From NCBI RefSeq assembly GCF_965249985.1, contig NZ_OZ252280.1: 64,000 bases of DNA, one strand, 5' to 3'. Below the pieces are notes generated by a model, which was not told the DNA's origin, made no database searches, and worked only from the letters and a program-made list of their open reading frames with translations. Position 1 is the first letter of the stretch, and each line of letters opens with the position of its first letter. Positions 52,811 to 61,461 of the stretch are shown here, one piece after another. Made by a program: the position numbers and the translations under genes. The DNA is from Algiphilus sp022763315. GTDB taxonomy: Bacteria; Pseudomonadota; Gammaproteobacteria; Nevskiales; Nevskiaceae.

Positions 52811-53716
52811 CTACTGCGTGCTGGTCGACATCGCATCGCCACGCTCCCGAGGAACCCGCCTCTCCGAACGCAGGAAACTGCGCGCCAGCGTCAGGAAGAC
52901 CGTCACCCCGTTGCGCTCCACCACCAGCGGACTGTCCTCGAAGGCAGCGCCGTGGACGCTGCGATAGTTCAGCCCTGCGCGCAGATGCCAGTGCCGGGTG
53001 GGACGAAGATCCGCGAACAGACCGATGCCGCTGCCGTTGTAACCACCGCGGGCCGCGTAGGCCGGTCGGCCCGGCCGCGCGAAGGCAGGCGCGACCTCGT
53101 AGAAGAAGCGATGGTAGCCCGCATCGGCGAAGTACACATTGAGCCGCGCCCCGACCCGCGCCCAGGACCACGGCCGCGTGCTGACATACAGCGCCGGATC
53201 CATCACCACACCCTGCGGGTCCAGCTTCAGGCCATCCGCCGCGATTAACGCTCGCAGGTTCACTTCGGCCCAGAACCGGGTCGACGCAAAGGAGATCAGA
53301 TCCACATGCAGCGAAGGTCCCAGCTCAAAGCTGAGGTCCAGATCCGGCATCCCCTCGCGCACCTCGATCTCATCGCTGTCAACCCGCGGGGTGCCGTTGC
53401 CGCTGACTTCCAGTCGCAGCCGCTCGCTGGAAAAGAACAGGCCACGCACGCCGTCTTCGTCCGCGCGCAGCACGCGGCCGCGGTACACCACATAGGGGAA
53501 CGGAGCACCGAAAAACTGTTGCTCATCGCTGCCTGGGTAGGCCGGCAGGGAGATGCCGGCCGCGCCCAGGCCGAGTTCCCACAGCGGGAGCCCCTGCGAC
53601 TGAGCGGAAGCCACAGGGGACGAGACCACGCCCGCGATCACGCACAGCGCTGCGCCGCGCCAACGCTGCATTGTCCGCCGCAGGCCCGCTGTTCCGCCGC
53701 TACCCACTGCCCTCAT
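52811..53716 (-). CDS. MipA/OmpV family outer-membrane protein
   Basis: 301 aa beta-barrel protein of the MipA/OmpV family, which scaffolds murein-synthesis enzymes (MipA) or acts as porin-like protein. Signal peptide precedes WELGLGAAGISLPAYPGSDE, the conserved family opening; alternating-hydrophobic strands follow and the C-terminus ends in a beta-strand before a charged tail. The ATG at 53716 has AAGGAA seven bases upstream; an internal Met at 53671 would also leave a signal peptide. Confidence 0.88.
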   Translation of the reverse strand: MRAVGSGGTAGLRRTMQRWRGAALCVIAGVVSSPVASAQSQGLPLWELGLGAAGISLPAYPGSDEQQFFGAPFPYVVYRGRVLRADEDGVRGLFFSSERLRLEVSGNGTPRVDSDEIEVREGMPDLDLSFELGPSLHVDLISFASTRFWAEVNLRALIAADGLKLDPQGVVMDPALYVSTRPWSWARVGARLNVYFADAGYHRFFYEVAPAFARPGRPAYAARGGYNGSGIGLFADLRPTRHWHLRAGLNYRSVHGAAFEDSPLVVERNGVTVFLTLARSFLRSERRVPRERGDAMSTSTQ

Positions 53717-53791
53717 CGACTGTTCCTTGATTGTGGACGTCGGAGCATTGCACCGCCCCCGCTGCCTGCACGGCGCGCGGCGCCTATGGCG

Positions 53792-55354
53792 CTAGTCCTT
53801 GTCGGTTGTCGCGGAAGACGCCGCCGAGGCCGCCGCCGCACCCGACGAACCGGCTTCGGGCACCGCTGCGGGGAGCGGCGGAACACTCCAGGCAGGATGC
53901 ACCGCCTGCAGCTCTTCCACCAATGCTGTCCAGGGCTGGGTGCCCTTGCCGTGCGCCCCGATCAGAGAACCGTTGGCTAGGCCGTGCCAGGCCATCGCCT
54001 GATGGAATTCTCGCGCCAACACCGGCGACTGCGCATCACGCCCCGGCGAGTAGAGGTCTGCGACATAGGTCAGCGCAAGATCCTCGACCCGCACGGCGAG
54101 CATGCCGGCGGCATGGCTATTGGGGATGTTGACGACCTGCAGCCGGCGTTCGTCGAGGGTGAGTTCGCTGCGATCCGCGACCGTCGTCAGCGCGATCATT
54201 GCGTCCTCACCGGCGCGCCGCATGACGCTCTGGAAGAAGACCGCGGCCTCCGCGCCGACCACCAGTTCGACCTTGCCCTGCAACAAGGGCAGCAGGCCGC
54301 CACTGTGATCGTTGTGATGGTGCGTGACGATCACGCGTCGCAAGGGCTTGTCGGGAAAGCGCTCGGACAGCAGCCGCAACAAGCGGTCGCTGCGCCCCGG
54401 GTAGAGCGGCGCGTCTACCAGCGTGAGATCGCTTGCGCTCTCGATCAACAACGCGTGATGGCTGCCGCCCACGACATGGTGCACGCCTTCGCCCACCCGC
54501 TCCAGCCGCACATTGGTGGTTTGATCTGCAACCGCGCCCGCCCCCATAGCCAGGCGTCGGCGGACCCAGTGATCGGCGGCGCGCGACCAGGCCGGCGGCT
54601 GTGCCAAGCCGGGACGACTGGGCGCGACACAGGGCTCGGCCTCGACGCGGGTCACCGAGATCGCCTGCAAGCGCTCGCGTCGCAGCAAGGCGCCATCCAG
54701 TCGCCACTCGATCTGCGTCGGCATACTCAGCCCATCGACTTCCTGCCAGCGGCTGTAGCTTAGGCGGTGGGTCACACTGCCCTTGGGCCAGTCGTATTCC
54801 TGCGACGCAGCCACCAGCGGCGCCGGTGCGCCGGGCGGCCCAGAGCCATTGCGCGCGATCTCCAGCTGCCAACGCGTGCCGCCCAGCGTGATCTCCCGTG
54901 AGCGCCCCGCGCTCTCGCCGGGCCAGAGCAAGGGGGTACGCAACCAGAGGCCGCTGAAGCGCGCCGCGCGTCGCGCCTCCGAGACCGTTCCGCCGCTGCT
55001 GCGAAAGCCATCCTTGCCGCTGACCACGCTGCGCTCCGCGCTCAATTGCTCGAAGTAGGACAACTCGGCCGCAAAGGGATAGAGAGTGTGCACATCCCAG
55101 CGCAATTCCGCGTAATCGGCGTTGGGCCACCACCGCACCTGCACGCGATCATTGGAGACCGGCCGCGGCGGCGCGCCGGGCGCGTGGGTCTGGCTGGGGT
55201 CAAAGTTCTGGCCGACAGCCTCCCACTGCAATTGCTGCACTTCGCAGGGCGTGAGTGCCTGCGCCGGGCTCGTCACCGCCGCCAGCAGCAAGGCCAGCGC
55301 GGCACCGATGCCACTCGGCACGCATCGCCTAATCGTGACTACTTGATCCGCCAT
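53792..55354 (-). CDS. Secreted metallo-beta-lactamase-fold protein
   Basis: 520 aa exported protein, start at ATG 55354 with GAGGAG just before it. Signal peptide (cut after AQA) and an uncharacterised N-terminal domain of about 270 residues (the LolA-like repeat of beta-strands is suggestive only), then an MBL domain with the zinc motif HHHNDH at residues 345-350 and later His/Asp ligands (NSHAAG; TYVADLYSPG). Substrate unknown. A low-complexity Ala/Ser tail ends it. Its start overlaps the DUF2063 gene by 26 bases, so the two are expressed together. Confidence 0.87.
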   Translation of the reverse strand: MADQVVTIRRCVPSGIGAALALLLAAVTSPAQALTPCEVQQLQWEAVGQNFDPSQTHAPGAPPRPVSNDRVQVRWWPNADYAELRWDVHTLYPFAAELSYFEQLSAERSVVSGKDGFRSSGGTVSEARRAARFSGLWLRTPLLWPGESAGRSREITLGGTRWQLEIARNGSGPPGAPAPLVAASQEYDWPKGSVTHRLSYSRWQEVDGLSMPTQIEWRLDGALLRRERLQAISVTRVEAEPCVAPSRPGLAQPPAWSRAADHWVRRRLAMGAGAVADQTTNVRLERVGEGVHHVVGGSHHALLIESASDLTLVDAPLYPGRSDRLLRLLSERFPDKPLRRVIVTHHHNDHSGGLLPLLQGKVELVVGAEAAVFFQSVMRRAGEDAMIALTTVADRSELTLDERRLQVVNIPNSHAAGMLAVRVEDLALTYVADLYSPGRDAQSPVLAREFHQAMAWHGLANGSLIGAHGKGTQPWTALVEELQAVHPAWSVPPLPAAVPEAGSSGAAAASAASSATTDKD

Positions 55355-56144
55355 GGTCTCCTCGCTCGCCGCGCGCCGACTGCGCATGCCGCACACCCAA
55401 CAGAATGTCGGATTCGCGCCAGGCTTGCATCTGCCTGGCGCCTTCCGTCCTTACCGGAGTGGGGTCGTCGAAACCGGCTTCGGCGGCGATACGGTCCAGC
55501 AGGGCCTGCCCGGTATCCGGCTCGGCGGCGATCAGTCCGAGCAGACGCGCCGAGATCGCATTCAACCCGGTGAAGCGCACCGCGTCCTGGCGGGTGCGGT
55601 GCGCCAGCAGCCAGGTCGGCTGCGCTGGCGGCGCCTCGGGCAGGTAGTCCGGCGATAGCTGATGCACCGGGTATTGGTAGGCCAGCGGCCAAGCCAGCGG
55701 CGACAGCACCGGCACCCCGGCAAGAAGGTCGCCATTGGGGTCGGCATGGCTGGGGTCGGGTTCGATGGCTTCCACCATCAGCGCCAGCTCCACCCATTCG
55801 TAGTGCGCCAGCTCAGGGGCAAAGGCCGGCAGCCCCTCCACCGCATTGGGATGCGCGGCCAGCCATTCCACGAACTCCCCGGCAATCTCATTGAACAGCG
55901 GTGTCTCGCAGGCGTGCTCGGCCACGAAGGCGCGCATCAGCGCCTCCCAACGATCCGCGCCGAGAATACGCCGCAATACCGGAAAGGCATTGGCCACGAG
56001 GCCGTCGATGGTGCGAAAGATCAACTCGCGGTAGACGCGCATGCGCCGTTCCGGCACCTCGGCCGGGCGCGGCGCCTGCTCCGGGTTGCGGATGTGCGCG
56101 GCAAAGGCGCGCTGCAACTGCTGAAAAGCGGGTTCCTGTGCCAT
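55329..56144 (-). CDS. DUF2063 / HvfC-BufC partner protein of MNIO enzyme
   Basis: 271 aa. The first 110 residues are a DUF2063 domain (QQLQRAFAAHIRNPEQAPRP; RRMRVYRELIFRTIDGLVAN; FVAEHACETPLFNEIAGEF), the putative DNA-binding-like domain that in Hvf/bufferin loci binds the precursor and works with the MNIO enzyme. The C-terminal half (WPLAYQYPVHQLSP) is the usual second domain. Normally it follows the MNIO gene directly; here the MNIO gene lies about 4 kb upstream on the same strand. Precedes the MBL-fold gene with overlap. Confidence 0.87.
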   Translation of the reverse strand: MAQEPAFQQLQRAFAAHIRNPEQAPRPAEVPERRMRVYRELIFRTIDGLVANAFPVLRRILGADRWEALMRAFVAEHACETPLFNEIAGEFVEWLAAHPNAVEGLPAFAPELAHYEWVELALMVEAIEPDPSHADPNGDLLAGVPVLSPLAWPLAYQYPVHQLSPDYLPEAPPAQPTWLLAHRTRQDAVRFTGLNAISARLLGLIAAEPDTGQALLDRIAAEAGFDDPTPVRTEGARQMQAWRESDILLGVRHAQSARGERGDHGGSSSHD

Positions 56145-56246
56145 CCCTCAAGCCTACGCGCACTGCCCTGTGTTGTCCGCCCTCCATCGTCCGCCGATCC
56201 TGTCGATACGGCCGGAATCGGTGCCCGTGAAGATGCCTCGCGGGGA

Positions 56247-57707
56247 TCAAAAAGTCGACAGGCCGGTCGCCTCCATGAAGCGGTATTGCCAGTACCGCCA
56301 GCGGGAATGGTCGGCGTAGCGGTTGTAGCCAAGGCTGTGTAGCTGCTCTGGCCGGTTGCTCCAGCGGGTCTCGAAGAAGGCGCTGACCGTATGCATCAAC
56401 GGCGCCTCGCGCAGACCACGAATCTGCACATTGGTCTCCAGGTTGTAGTTGTCCAGATTGCGCCGGGTGAAGTTGGCCGAACCGGCCAGCACCTGCATGG
56501 CCCCTTCCGCGGTGCGCCGCACGAGCATCTTGCTGTGGCACTGCTCACCGCGGGTATTGCACCAACGCACGGGAACACCGGCACGGTGCAACTCCCAGGC
56601 GACCTGGCGATTCGGAATGCCATTCTTCTTGCGGCCGAAGGCATCCTCGTTGGGATCGAGCAGCACGCGCACGCGGGCGCCGCGTTTGTGCGCGTCGATC
56701 AATGCGCGAACGATGCCGCGATGCGAGAGATAGAACATCAGCAGATCCACTGCATCGCCCTCGCCGGCTTCGGCAATCATCGCCAGCGCGGCGTCCCGGA
56801 TGGCCGCTTCGGTCAGGATGCGGATCTGCAGCGGCGTCGGCGCGTCGATGGCGTCATCGATGCCTGGCCAGTCGGGCGGCTCACCGCTGGAAAAGGCCGC
56901 CACGCTGCGCTCGCTCTCCAGCAGATCACCCACCGCCGCGCCGTTGAAGGAGAAGGCCACGTTGTCGTGCCGGCTGCTGGCGTCGTGCGGATTGGCCGAG
57001 GTCACCACGCCCATCGCGCCTTGGGCATTCATCACCGTCACGGTCTTGCGATGATTGGCCTTGAAGTTGAACATGGCCAGATAGGTCCGCAGCGTCACCT
57101 TGCCCTCGCCCACCAGATTGGGCAGCCAACCGCCTCGATTGGAATTGCCGAACCACTGGCAGCAAATGCGCCACGCCGCCGACCACAACGGATTCGGATC
57201 GCGCAGGCGCGTGAGGTCGGTTTCGATCACCGCGACGCCGGATTGCCCCAACCGGCTGAACAGGGGTTGCGCGACGCCGCCATAGAGTGTGTTGAAGGGG
57301 TCGGTCACGAGCGCCGAGTTTCGATCCGCACCGAGTACATCCCGCGCCGTGAAGGCGTCGACGAGCTGCGCCGACAGCGGCCGATGCCCCGCGCTGGCCT
57401 GCCCCGCAAATCGGTTGACCAGAAAGAAATCCGCGACCGCGAGTCGGTCGGCAGCCGCAATCATCGAGAAGGCGTGGGGGAAGATTGTGTGCTCGCTGTG
57501 CTGCACGCCAGCGGCGTCGAGCCAGGTGGAATCCGCGTGAAAGCGCACCACGCTTGCCGATCGCCAGGGGCCAGTGACATTTACGCCCTCCGGCAGCGGC
57601 TTCAGCTGATGCCAGACCAGGGTGGCGATGTAGAGCAGCGCAAGCGCAAGGCCGCCGCGCAGCAGCCAGGATCTCTTGAGGCGTTTCGGTATCGGCGGGC
57701 GGGCCAT
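56247..57707 (-). CDS. Phospholipase D-like protein with two HKD motifs
   Basis: 486 aa, one N-terminal transmembrane helix (about 15-32) as anchor. Both phosphatidyltransferase motifs are present: His219-x-Lys221 (FKANHRKTVTVMNAQGAMGV) and His391-x-Lys393 (QCHSKMLVRRTAEGAMQVLA), each with the downstream SANxTRR-type Asn. This is the cardiolipin-synthase/PLD fold, so it may transfer or hydrolyse phosphatidyl groups. Substrate unproven. Followed on the same strand by the DUF2063 gene, preceded by a patatin gene 22 bases away. Confidence 0.9.
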   Translation of the reverse strand: MARPPIPKRLKRSWLLRGGLALALLYIATLVWHQLKPLPEGVNVTGPWRSASVVRFHADSTWLDAAGVQHSEHTIFPHAFSMIAAADRLAVADFFLVNRFAGQASAGHRPLSAQLVDAFTARDVLGADRNSALVTDPFNTLYGGVAQPLFSRLGQSGVAVIETDLTRLRDPNPLWSAAWRICCQWFGNSNRGGWLPNLVGEGKVTLRTYLAMFNFKANHRKTVTVMNAQGAMGVVTSANPHDASSRHDNVAFSFNGAAVGDLLESERSVAAFSSGEPPDWPGIDDAIDAPTPLQIRILTEAAIRDAALAMIAEAGEGDAVDLLMFYLSHRGIVRALIDAHKRGARVRVLLDPNEDAFGRKKNGIPNRQVAWELHRAGVPVRWCNTRGEQCHSKMLVRRTAEGAMQVLAGSANFTRRNLDNYNLETNVQIRGLREAPLMHTVSAFFETRWSNRPEQLHSLGYNRYADHSRWRYWQYRFMEATGLSTF

Positions 57708-57728
57708 GGCCTTTCCGGTGGGGTCACG

Positions 57729-59165
57729 CTAGCGAGTATCCCACTGATCCGGCCATTCCACCGGCGTCAAGGCCAGCTGCAGCAGCGGCACGATGGGCTC
57801 GATCTGCCGTTCCCCCCAGCGGCAGGCGCGGTCGAAATCGCGCGCCGACGGCAGCAAATTGATGGGCGACAGCGTCGGCCCGAATCGCACCAGCGCGTCG
57901 TAGTACTTGCGCTGACGCGGCAGTTGCAAGGCCACCGCCTGCGTCACCGGCCACAGCCACAGATGACGCGGGTCGTACTGTGGTCGGAAGCAATCCAGCG
58001 CCAGATGGAAAACGTTGCGCGTGCCGATGCGCCCGTCCTGTACCCCTTCCCAGGCGATGCGCGCCGGCACGTTGGCGGTGACACCGCCGTCGGCAAACAA
58101 GGCCACGCGGTGCTCGGAACGCAGGCTTTCGAGAATGTCGGTGGTGTCGGGGTCACGACTTGGCGGCTCGTACTGCAACACGCCCGGAATGGCGGCTGAC
58201 AGGCCCACGGCGTCGGTCACGCGTATCCAGCGCGTCTGCGGGTCGCGGCCCAGCACGATGGGATGCGTCACCTGCGGATTGAGGAAGGCCAGCGCCATCA
58301 GCATGCGTCGTCCCAGGCGCCGGCCATCGCCCTTGCCACGCGTGCTGACGAACTGGCGCAGAGCGCGCGGCAGGTGACGATAGGCCCGCTGGTGGACACC
58401 GGCAATGACGGCGTCATAGGGCACAGCGAGATCGCCCAGGCGCAGAGGCGCGCCGTCGGCGTGGGTCATCATGCGGTGCATGTCGCGCAGATGGAGGCGC
58501 GTCAGGCCGGGCAGCGTGTGCGTCGGCCCCAGCGAAGGCAGCGAGAACATGTCCGCAGCGCGCAGCGCCTTGGCCCAGTCGAGAATGGCGTCCAGATCGG
58601 CGAAGCGCTCGCGCGCCAGGAAAGCGCCGATAAGGGATCCGATGGAAGCACCCACCAGATAATCCGGCCACAGGCCCAGCGCACGCAGCCGCGCCATGGC
58701 GCCGATGTAGACATAGCCCGCGCCACCGCCGCCACCGGCGCTGATGACCAACGACTTGCGGCCGACCTCGACATCCAGCGCCACCGCGTCGAATTCCGCG
58801 GCGTGATAGGCCAGCACCTTGCGACGGGCATTGACCAGTACCGGCCGCATGCGACGACAGGCCTTGACGCTGGCGGTGAGCACATCCTTGTGACTGCGCT
58901 TGCCGCGCAGCAGCGGCCCGAGCTGATGCAGAACCTGGCTGCGCACGGATTCCACCAGTGGCTGGTGCACCTCGATCTCGCGACCGCTGGGTGCGCCCAG
59001 CGCCGCGCCCGGCTCGAAGCGGTAGAGCCGCGCGAATCCGATCAGATAGCGCAGCCGCTGCAATTCGCTGTCCATGAGATAGCCCGGCTGCGCCAGGTGG
59101 GCGCGCAGCAGGGTCATCTCCAGGTGCTGCAGCTTCAGCAGCGCGCGGCGCAGGCTAGCGTCCAT
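57729..59165 (-). CDS. Patatin-like phospholipase, second type
   Basis: 478 aa without signal peptide. Patatin domain: oxyanion loop ISAGGGGGAGYVYIGAMARL, nucleophile Ser174 (VGASIGSLIG) and the Asp in FADGGVTANVP. It lacks the DUF3336 domain of the patatin at 34470; instead an N-terminal helical region (1-135) with YLIGFARLYRFEPG. Start set at ATG 59165, where similarity begins. Sits between the ferritin-like hydrolase and the PLD gene, so three lipid- or acyl-related genes are adjacent. Confidence 0.87.
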   Translation of the reverse strand: MDASLRRALLKLQHLEMTLLRAHLAQPGYLMDSELQRLRYLIGFARLYRFEPGAALGAPSGREIEVHQPLVESVRSQVLHQLGPLLRGKRSHKDVLTASVKACRRMRPVLVNARRKVLAYHAAEFDAVALDVEVGRKSLVISAGGGGGAGYVYIGAMARLRALGLWPDYLVGASIGSLIGAFLARERFADLDAILDWAKALRAADMFSLPSLGPTHTLPGLTRLHLRDMHRMMTHADGAPLRLGDLAVPYDAVIAGVHQRAYRHLPRALRQFVSTRGKGDGRRLGRRMLMALAFLNPQVTHPIVLGRDPQTRWIRVTDAVGLSAAIPGVLQYEPPSRDPDTTDILESLRSEHRVALFADGGVTANVPARIAWEGVQDGRIGTRNVFHLALDCFRPQYDPRHLWLWPVTQAVALQLPRQRKYYDALVRFGPTLSPINLLPSARDFDRACRWGERQIEPIVPLLQLALTPVEWPDQWDTR

Positions 59166-59225
59166 GGATGCCTTCGCCTGCGGCCGGGGCGCACCGCTTC
59201 GCGCGATGCACCCCACAACCTCCGA

Positions 59226-60074
59226 TCAGGCGGCGGCCTTCTGAGCCGCCGGGGCCGTGTAGCGTGCGGCCAGTTCCGGAATCTGCGCAAGATAGGCGCT
59301 GTTGTCCTGATCCCAGGGATGGAAATTGGGGCGGAAGTACTCGGCCCAGGGCAGCACCAGCTTGCGCAGATAGCCGTACTCGCCCAGCGTGCAGCGGAAG
59401 AAATAGCCCCAGCCCTTGTCCAGCAGCTTGCCTTCGTCGTAGAGCACCTTCAGGAAGAAGGGGAAGACCAGCGACCAGAACACGACCGTGGCGAAGATCA
59501 TGCCGCCGGCGCGCAGTGCGTAGGCCGCAGGCCCGCGGCCCATGACCTGATCCCAGACATCAAAGGCCACGGCCTTGTGTTCGGTTTCTTCGAGGGCGTG
59601 CCAATTCCAGATCGCGGCGAAGTTGGGGTCGGCGCCTTCCAGCAGACGCTGCTCCTTGAGCAGGCCGTCGGCCATGATCGCGGTGAAGTGTTCCAGGGCG
59701 ATGGTGGCCGACAGGCGGAGCGGCACCGGGGCGCGCTTCTTGATCACGCCCAGCAGCTTGCCCACGCCCCGCTCCATGGCGCGCGTCGAAGGCACGGCAT
59801 TGAACAAGGCTTCGTTGTATTCCTCGTGCTCACGGCCGTGCATGGCTTCCTGGCCGATGAAGGCAGTCATCGCCTTCTTCAACTCGGGATCGCTGACCTG
59901 GTCCCGGCAGTTGCGTACGGCGTCGATGAACATGCGCTCGCCTTCCGGGAAGAACAGCGACAGGGTATTCATGAACTGCGAGAGCTGCACATTGCCGTTG
60001 TTCCAGTCCGAGATGCGCTCGGTGGGCAACGTGAACTGCAGATCGCGACGCTCTGGCATGACATGGCTGGACAT
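59226..60074 (-). CDS. Ferritin-like predicted metal-dependent hydrolase (PF10118 type)
   Basis: 282 aa cytoplasmic or membrane-associated protein. Ferritin-like iron ligands are apparent: ExxH in FIGQEAMHGREHEEY, a Glu in ATIALEHFTAIM and ALEETEHKAVAFD, plus one hydrophobic helix (AGGMIFATVVFWSLVFPFF). This is the COG3687 family, annotated as metal-dependent hydrolase and often seen next to SDR or lipid genes; the reaction is not established. A CGGAG ribosome site and a promoter with an operator-like palindrome lie just upstream. Confidence 0.85.
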   Translation of the reverse strand: MSSHVMPERRDLQFTLPTERISDWNNGNVQLSQFMNTLSLFFPEGERMFIDAVRNCRDQVSDPELKKAMTAFIGQEAMHGREHEEYNEALFNAVPSTRAMERGVGKLLGVIKKRAPVPLRLSATIALEHFTAIMADGLLKEQRLLEGADPNFAAIWNWHALEETEHKAVAFDVWDQVMGRGPAAYALRAGGMIFATVVFWSLVFPFFLKVLYDEGKLLDKGWGYFFRCTLGEYGYLRKLVLPWAEYFRPNFHPWDQDNSAYLAQIPELAARYTAPAAQKAAA

Positions 60075-60108
60075 AGAGAACTCCGTGTAACCATTACAGT
60101 GACTGGTG

Positions 60109-60139
60109 GCATCCTAGGATGCTGCACTGCACAATGCAA
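60109..60139 (-). promoter_or_regulatory. Promoter of the ferritin-like gene with a palindromic operator
   Basis: Minus strand: -35 TTGCAT (60139-60134), 17 bases, -10 TAGGAT (60116-60111). The -10 is inside a perfect 14-bp palindrome GCATCCTAGGATGC (60109-60122), a layout expected of a repressor site. Shows that the lipid genes downstream can be transcribed apart from the RiPP genes upstream. Confidence 0.6.
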
Positions 60140-60190
60140 GAGGCGTAACAATCCTTACGCGCGCAGCCCGTAGTGGCGCGCCCCGGGGCG

Positions 60191-61054
60191 CTAGGCGGTG
60201 GTCAGGAGACCGTTCTGGTGGGCTTCCGCCGCGCTGCGGCGACGCTCCACCGCATCCATCTCGGCACGCAGTTCGGGCCAGGGCGGGATGTTGAAATCAC
60301 GCTCCAGCAGCGTGGGTACCGGGCCCAGGCGGGCGTAGGTGTAATCCAGCAGATCGAAGACCTCGTCGCAGATATCCGCGCCGTGCGTGTCGATGCGCAG
60401 ATTGTCGTCCTCGGTCCAGTGGCCGGCCACGTGCAGATAGCGCACGCGCTCCAGCGGCAACTGATCAATGAAGGCGCGCGGGTCGTAGTCGGCATTGATG
60501 CTGTTGACGAAGACGTTGTTGACGTCGAGCAGCAGGTCACAGTCGGCGCGCTCAAGGACCGCGCGGATGAACTCCGCCTCGCTCATCTGCGCACCGGGTG
60601 CGGCGTAGTAAGACACGTTCTCCAGCGCGATGCGCCGGTTCAGCAGATCCTGCACCTGGCGGACGCGCGCTGCGACGTAGTGCACGGCCTCCTCGGTGAA
60701 GGGAATGGGCATCAGGTCATAGAGATGACCATGATCGCCGGTATAGGACAGATGCTCGCTGTAATCAGCAATGCCATGCGCATCCAGGAAGCGGCGGATG
60801 CCGCGGACGTGCTCCGCATCGACCGGCCGCGGGCCGCCGATGTCGAGGGACAAGCCATGGGTCACAAAGGCATAGCGCTCGGTGAAGGCGCGGAAGCGCC
60901 GGCCCAGTGCGCCGCCCAGCGTCATCCAGTTTTCCGGCGCGACTTCCAGAAAATCAGGGGCATCGGCGTCGGCTTCTGCAAGCGGGCCCATCAGGGCCCG
61001 CCGCAGTCCAACCCCCGTGCCCTGCACGGAGGCGCAATGACGCGTGCGAGGCAT
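60191..61054 (-). CDS. MNIO family enzyme (DUF692, HvfB/BufB-type), RiPP maturase
   Basis: 287 aa TIM-barrel multinuclear non-haem iron oxygenase. Metal-ligand segments of the family are visible in order: DFLEVAPENWM, FVTHGLSLDIGG, ADYSEHLSY, LENVSYYAAPG, DLLLDVNNVFVNS, YLHVAGHWTED and TLLERDFNIPPW. Such enzymes oxidise cysteines in EGKCG-type precursors to sulfur heterocycles that bind copper. The ATG at 61054 shares a base with the precursor stop (TAATG), a strong sign that the precursor is its substrate. The DUF2063 partner is encoded 4 kb downstream. Confidence 0.93.
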   Translation of the reverse strand: MPRTRHCASVQGTGVGLRRALMGPLAEADADAPDFLEVAPENWMTLGGALGRRFRAFTERYAFVTHGLSLDIGGPRPVDAEHVRGIRRFLDAHGIADYSEHLSYTGDHGHLYDLMPIPFTEEAVHYVAARVRQVQDLLNRRIALENVSYYAAPGAQMSEAEFIRAVLERADCDLLLDVNNVFVNSINADYDPRAFIDQLPLERVRYLHVAGHWTEDDNLRIDTHGADICDEVFDLLDYTYARLGPVPTLLERDFNIPPWPELRAEMDAVERRRSAAEAHQNGLLTTA

Positions 61055-61389
61055 TAGCTGCCGCACTTGCCCTCGCCGCACTTGCCTTCGGCGTCCTTGG
61101 ATTCGCCGCCGCACTTGCCTTCACCACACTTGCCTTCGGCATCCTTGTCCATGGACTCGCCACACTTGCCTTCGCCGCACTTGCCCTCGGCGTCCTTGGA
61201 CTCGCCGCACTTGCCCTCACCACACTTGCCTTCGGCGAGATGGATGGGCGCGCTACCAGTTTCGTAGCCGTTGCCGAGGTCGGTGGACTGGAACAGCGCG
61301 CCGGCGGAGGCCGCGGTGCTGGCGAGGAATGCAGCGCCGCCCACGGTGGCGGCAAAGGTGCTCATGCGGTTACGGGTCTTCTCACTCAT
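61054..61389 (-). CDS. HvfA/BufA-type RiPP precursor with eight EGKCG motifs
   Basis: 111 aa. An N-terminal signal peptide (about 1-29, cut near ASA), a short leader (ALFQSTDLGNGYETG) and a core of four paired EGKCGEGKCG units separated by ESKDA-like linkers. The only cysteines are 56, 61, 71, 76, 88, 93, 104 and 109, all in EGKCG. Precursors of this type are exported after the MNIO/DUF2063 pair modifies their cysteines, giving copper-binding peptides. AGGAG lies seven bases before the ATG at 61389. Overlaps the MNIO start by one base. Confidence 0.93.
   Translation of the reverse strand: MSEKTRNRMSTFAATVGGAAFLASTAASAGALFQSTDLGNGYETGSAPIHLAEGKCGEGKCGESKDAEGKCGEGKCGESMDKDAEGKCGEGKCGGESKDAEGKCGEGKCGS
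61060..61233 (-). repeat. Tandem repeat encoding the EGKCG core
   Basis: Four copies of a 45-51-base unit coding EGKCGEGKCG plus a 5-7-residue linker (ESKDA, ESMDKDA, GESKDA). Linkers differ slightly while the EGKCG cores are kept, so the array is under selection at protein level yet could change copy number by slippage. Confidence 0.85.
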
Positions 61390-61461
61390 GGTGTAACTCC
61401 TATCGCTTCGGGTGGATACAACGTGGTCTTGTGTCTGCTTGTGCAGCTTCTGAGAGGTATG

